Source: Lysinibacillus sphaericus OT4b.31
GTDB taxonomy: Bacteria; Bacillota; Bacilli; Bacillales_A; Planococcaceae
Assembly: GCF_000392615.1 (NCBI RefSeq)
Contig: NZ_KB933398.1
Span: 938,391-1,002,390 of the forward strand
Direction: 5' to 3'
Length of the DNA stretch: 64,000 bases
How positions within the stretch are numbered: position 1 is the first letter of the stretch; each line of letters begins with the position of its first letter. The notes beneath the pieces were generated by a model. That model did not search any database. It saw nothing but the letters and a program-made list of their open reading frames with translations, and had not been told where the DNA came from. Shown in pieces: positions 62,675 through 64,000 of the stretch. The translations under genes were made by a program, and so were the position numbers.

Positions 62675-63697
62675 GTGAAGCGCAATATGAAAAAGCTTTC
62701 GTTCCTATTATTTGGGTTAGTATTAATGCTTGCTGCATGTGGTGGCGGTGGTTCAAGTTCAACTGAATCAAAGGGTGACGAGAAGAACAATGCAAGTGAA
62801 AGCGGCTCTGCAGATGAAAAAACATATAAAATCGGGATTACTCAAATCGTTGAGCATCCATCGTTAAATGCAGCGACTGAAGGCTTCAAAAAAGCCATTG
62901 AAGATTCGGGCTTAAAGGTAGAATATGATTCGCAGATTGCTCAAGGCGATAACAGCTTAAACACAACAATCGCAAATAACCTAGTAAGTGCAAATGTCGA
63001 CTTAATCTTTGCCAACTCTACACCATCTGCACAGGCAGCAGCTACTGCAACTAGCGATATTCCAGTCATCTTTACTTCCGTAACAGACGCAGTTGGCGCA
63101 CAATTAATTGCGTCAATGGAAGCACCAGGTAAAAACGTAACAGGAACGATCGATTTGCACCCTGATACAATTACCAAAACGGTGGCCTTATTAAAAGATT
63201 TAGGTGCTAAAAACGTTGGTATGGTCTACAACGCTGGTGAGCAAAACTCAGTAGCACAGGTAACTGAAGTGAAAAAGATAATGGGCGAGCAGGGCTTAAC
63301 AGTAAAAGATGCTTCAGCAGCCACTTCAGCTGATGTCAAACAAGCGGCGGAATCACTAATTGGGAAAGTAGATGCATTCTATATTATTACTGATAATACG
63401 GTCGTATCTGCCCTTGAGTCAGTGATTGATGTAGCAGCAGCAAACAAATTACCACTTATTGTGGGTGAACTTGACTCGGTAGCACGTGGCGGTTTAGCTG
63501 CATACGGCTTTGAGTACTTTGATATTGGCTATGAAGCTGGCCAAATGGCAGTGAAAATTTTAAAAGGTGAAGCAACACCTGCTGAAACACCAGCTCAATA
63601 TCCACAAAACTTAAAATTATTAGTAAACAAAAAAGTTGCTGATGCTTTAGGTATTGAGATTAAAGATTCTTGGGGTGCTGAGCTTTTAGAAAAATAA
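62675..63697 (+). CDS. ABC transporter substrate-binding lipoprotein (ABC_sub_bind family)
   Basis: 340 residues. The signal peptide ends in the lipobox LAACGG (Cys near 22), followed by a Ser/Gly-rich linker. The mature domain has YKIGITQIVEHPSLNAATEGF, VDLIFANSTPSAQAA, IPVIFTSVTDAVGA and GELDSVARGGLAAYGFEYFDIG, as in the tryptophan/tyrosine-type ABC_sub_bind proteins. GTG 62675 lies 7 nt after GGGGGG. It is followed by a permease gene. The ligand, probably an aromatic amino acid or related compound, is not proven. Confidence 0.9.
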   Translation: MKRNMKKLSFLLFGLVLMLAACGGGGSSSTESKGDEKNNASESGSADEKTYKIGITQIVEHPSLNAATEGFKKAIEDSGLKVEYDSQIAQGDNSLNTTIANNLVSANVDLIFANSTPSAQAAATATSDIPVIFTSVTDAVGAQLIASMEAPGKNVTGTIDLHPDTITKTVALLKDLGAKNVGMVYNAGEQNSVAQVTEVKKIMGEQGLTVKDASAATSADVKQAAESLIGKVDAFYIITDNTVVSALESVIDVAAANKLPLIVGELDSVARGGLAAYGFEYFDIGYEAGQMAVKILKGEATPAETPAQYPQNLKLLVNKKVADALGIEIKDSWGAELLEK

Positions 63698-63724
63698 TGC
63701 TCAAAGTGGCATCATAATTAGGTG

Positions 63725-63755
63725 AAGCGGGGGAGGCTTGTCCCCGCTTTATCTT
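63725..63755 (+). terminator. Hairpin between lipoprotein and permease genes
   Basis: Perfect stem AAGCGGGGGA / TCCCCGCTT with a short loop, then a T-rich but interrupted tail. It may be a partial terminator or an mRNA-stabilising hairpin that lowers permease expression. Confidence 0.65.
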
Positions 63756-63790
63756 CATTTTTTACGATAATTTTAGGAGATGATTCGATT

Positions 63791-64000
63791 ATGTTTACAG
63801 CAATATTTGGCTCAGTAGAGCAAGGAATCATCTATGCAATTATGGCACTTGGTGTGTATTTAACATTCCGTGTGTTAGATTTTCCGGATTTAACGGTTGA
63901 TGGAAGCTTTGTAACAGGGGCGGCTACAGCAGCGACGATGATTCTGCTAGGCTACCACCCAATCTTAGCGACTTTAGTGGCAATTGTTGCTGGATTTATT
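63791..64000 (+). CDS. ABC transporter permease, N-terminal part (cut by window edge)
   Basis: The first 70 residues are present, starting MFTAIFGSVEQGIIYAIMALG, then VYLTFRVLDFPDLTVDGSF. This is the typical start of the permeases that accompany ABC_sub_bind lipoproteins, related to branched-chain amino acid permeases. TAGGAGATG precedes ATG 63791. It is the second gene of the operon begun at 62675; an ATPase gene is expected beyond the edge. Confidence 0.88.
   Translation, partial: MFTAIFGSVEQGIIYAIMALGVYLTFRVLDFPDLTVDGSFVTGAATAATMILLGYHPILATLVAIVAGFI

Overview
The window looks like the chromosome of a low-GC Firmicute of the Lysinibacillus/Bacillaceae type. The reasons are strong AGGAGG-type ribosome binding sites, many TTG/GTG starts, a complete copy of the Bacillus yngJ-I-H-HB-G-F-E gene order, Bacillus-like mtnE and mtnU, a SAM-I riboswitch before metQNI, a preQ1-I riboswitch before queT, and Bacillus-type intergenic repeats. 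The genus is an inference. No tRNA, rRNA, CRISPR array, prophage or intact insertion sequence was seen.

Positions 1-27700 hold an iron-regulated thiazoline siderophore locus. A 294-bp divergent promoter region carries two near-perfect Fur boxes. Leftward runs a transport operon: ECF S component, EcfT, double-ATPase EcfA, and two ABC half-transporters of the YbtP/YbtQ type (the second is cut by the window edge). Rightward runs a biosynthetic operon: a VOC protein broken by a frameshift; NRPS Cy-A-PCP-TE; a saccharopine-dehydrogenase-like reductase; an O-methyltransferase-like enzyme; an aryl-AMP ligase; a 2965-residue NRPS ArCP-Cy-A(MT)-PCP-Cy-A(MT)-PCP; a thiazolinyl imide reductase fused to a methyltransferase; a type II thioesterase; a Sfp-type PPTase; and an isochorismate synthase. 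All three A domains carry cysteine-type codes, so the line should cap an aryl acid and cyclise three cysteines with no polyketide module. This is related to, but different from, pyochelin, yersiniabactin and equibactin. It is the most interesting system in the window.

Positions 27.7-33 kb are a repeat- and terminator-rich stretch with topB (minus strand), a decayed RpiR-type regulator and an M20 amidohydrolase. Positions 33.1-41.9 kb hold a TetR regulator, a perfect palindromic operator candidate and the seven-gene leucine/methylcrotonyl-CoA catabolic operon: acyl-CoA dehydrogenase, acyl-CoA synthetase, biotin carboxylase, biotinyl carrier, HMG-CoA lyase, enoyl-CoA hydratase and carboxyltransferase.

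Positions 42-48 kb hold single genes: a VanZ-like protein, a SprA-like protein with an altered motif, a YbaK deacylase, a YczE-like membrane protein, a P-loop ATPase and kbl. Positions 48-57 kb are methionine related. A SAM-riboswitch-controlled minus-strand operon metQ-metN-metI continues without a break into a crotonase, an FMN-dependent 2-hydroxy-acid oxidase and a CaiB-type CoA transferase. Next come a PPC-domain protein and the divergent mtnE/mtnU pair.

Positions 57-64 kb hold a RodA/FtsW-family protein followed by an unlisted 32-residue membrane peptide, a chemotaxis receptor, a short-chain-type threonine dehydrogenase (partner of kbl), queT with a preQ1 riboswitch, and the start of an ABC uptake operon cut by the right edge.
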